A DNA stretch of 64,000 nt, taken from contig JAAWAC010000041.1 in the NCBI GenBank assembly GCA_022791975.1, positions 186,001 to 250,000 on the forward strand. The letters are read 5' to 3'. A program made the translations under genes and the position numbers. The stretch is from Lachnospiraceae bacterium. GTDB lineage: Bacteria; Bacillota; Clostridia; Lachnospirales; Lachnospiraceae. Shown one piece after another: positions 63,498 through 64,000 of the stretch. The first letter of the stretch is position 1. Each line of letters starts with the position of its first letter. The notes beneath the pieces are model-generated. The model searched no databases. It saw nothing but the letters and a program-made list of their open reading frames with translations, and had not been told where the DNA came from.

Positions 63498-63520
63498 GGC
63501 GGGGTAATATACCTCGCCCA
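63498..63520 (+). other. Strong hairpin between the SH3b gene and clpC
   Basis: Ten-pair stem (one G-U) formed by 63498-63507 and 63511-63520 with a 3-base loop. No T-run follows, so it is either a weak terminator or a structure in the clpC leader. Confidence 0.45.
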
Positions 63521-63563
63521 TTGCAGCGAAAGGAAATATTTCAGGCAGGAAAGAGGGAAGAAC

Positions 63564-64000
63564 AATGTTTCATGGGTATACGGAAAAGGCAGAGCGGGTG
63601 ATACAGAGTGCAAAACGGGTTTCCCGCCATCTGGGGCACGGCTATGTGGGAACGGAGCATCTGCTCATTGGACTTTTGCGGGAGCAGACCTGTGTGCCAG
63701 GACAGCTCCTGTCCCAAAAGGGGGTGGAGGAGGAAAAGCTTTTGCAGCTGATTTCGGACTTGATAGCGCCGGAAACAGGAAGCGTTGTGGCAGAGCGGCC
63801 GGATTATACGCCCCGGGCTCGCCGGGTGCTCAGTCAGGCCCGAAGAGAGGCGGAAGCTTTTGGGGAGGAGCTGGTAAGCACGGAGCATTTGTTTATTGCC
63901 ATGCTAAAGGATGTGGAATGTGTATCCAGCCGCCTTTTGAACACCTTAAGTGTCAGTGCCCGAGAATTGTATATGGGAGTGCTGGAATCCATGGGTCCCA
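63564..64000 (+). CDS. clpC: ClpC-type ATPase, N-terminal part (cut by window)
   Basis: Open frame of 145 codons to the window end. The start MFHGYTEKAERVIQSA and both Clp N-domain repeats are present: GTEHLLIGLLRE near 31 and STEHLFIAMLKD near 104. This is the N-domain of the ClpC unfoldase that feeds ClpP; the ATPase domains lie outside the window. GAGGGAAG precedes the ATG. ClpB or ClpE are less likely given the N-terminal sequence. No mcsAB or ctsR gene is seen directly upstream; the SH3b gene is there instead. Confidence 0.88.

Overview
The window looks like chromosome of a Gram-positive anaerobe of the class Clostridia, most likely a Lachnospiraceae member. Reasons: Shine-Dalgarno sites of the AGGAGG type, sigma-A style promoters, the PyrK-type (electron-transfer subunit) dihydroorotate dehydrogenase, a ClpC N-domain, LytR-CpsA-Psr and LtaS-type wall enzymes, and a small VanZ-family membrane protein. 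Genus assignment is not possible from sequence reading alone. Nearly everything is on the + strand; the exceptions are one glycosyltransferase (31960-32928) and one aldo/keto reductase (59852-60967).

Region 1 (1 to about 46.1 kb) is a very large surface-glycan locus. Its backbone machinery is a WbaP/WcaJ-type phosphoglycosyltransferase (42581), several cytoplasmic GT2 enzymes (21126, 40093, 41615, 45168), an ABC-2 exporter (permease 18017, ATPase 20289) and an LCP ligase (44015) that would attach the polymer to the wall. Two nucleotide-sugar supply lines are visible: a CDP line (rfbF, rfbG, rfbH) followed by a thiamine-diphosphate enzyme and a reductase-like protein, which together resemble the route to yersiniose-type branched 3,6-dideoxyhexoses; and a dTDP line (rfbA, rfbB, rfbC, plus an RffA/WecE aminotransferase that would give dTDP-4-amino-4,6-dideoxygalactose). 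No rfbD is seen.

The locus also holds a full set of parts for decorating a polymer on the outer membrane face: three polyprenyl-phosphate GT2 synthases (11654, 23207, 31960 on the minus strand), candidate flippases (GtrA-like 8267 and 36418; the ArnE/ArnF-like pair 31294 and 31631), and seven polytopic GT-C-like membrane proteins. Two LtaS-family glycerophosphate-transferase candidates (2893, 33090) and a GDPD-family enzyme (34965) suggest glycerophosphate addition and removal. An ATP-grasp ligase (30155) next to the aminotransferase and the flippase pair suggests acylation of an amino sugar. A CotH kinase / VTC polyphosphate polymerase / DUF4956 triad (36859-40050) is embedded in this region.

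Region 2 (46.2 to 53.2 kb) is housekeeping: glmS, a zinc-ribbon microprotein, hflX, and pyrF-pyrK-pyrD-pyrE. Region 3 (53.0 to 56.1 kb) has three small membrane proteins and an M29-type aminopeptidase with a long N-terminal extension. Region 4 (56.1 to 59.8 kb) is purE-purM-purN-purD. Region 5 (59.8 to 64 kb) has the reductase, an SH3b membrane protein with a long Gly/Arg/Pro repeat tail driven by a near-perfect promoter, and the start of clpC. No tRNA, rRNA, CRISPR array, transposase or phage gene was seen.
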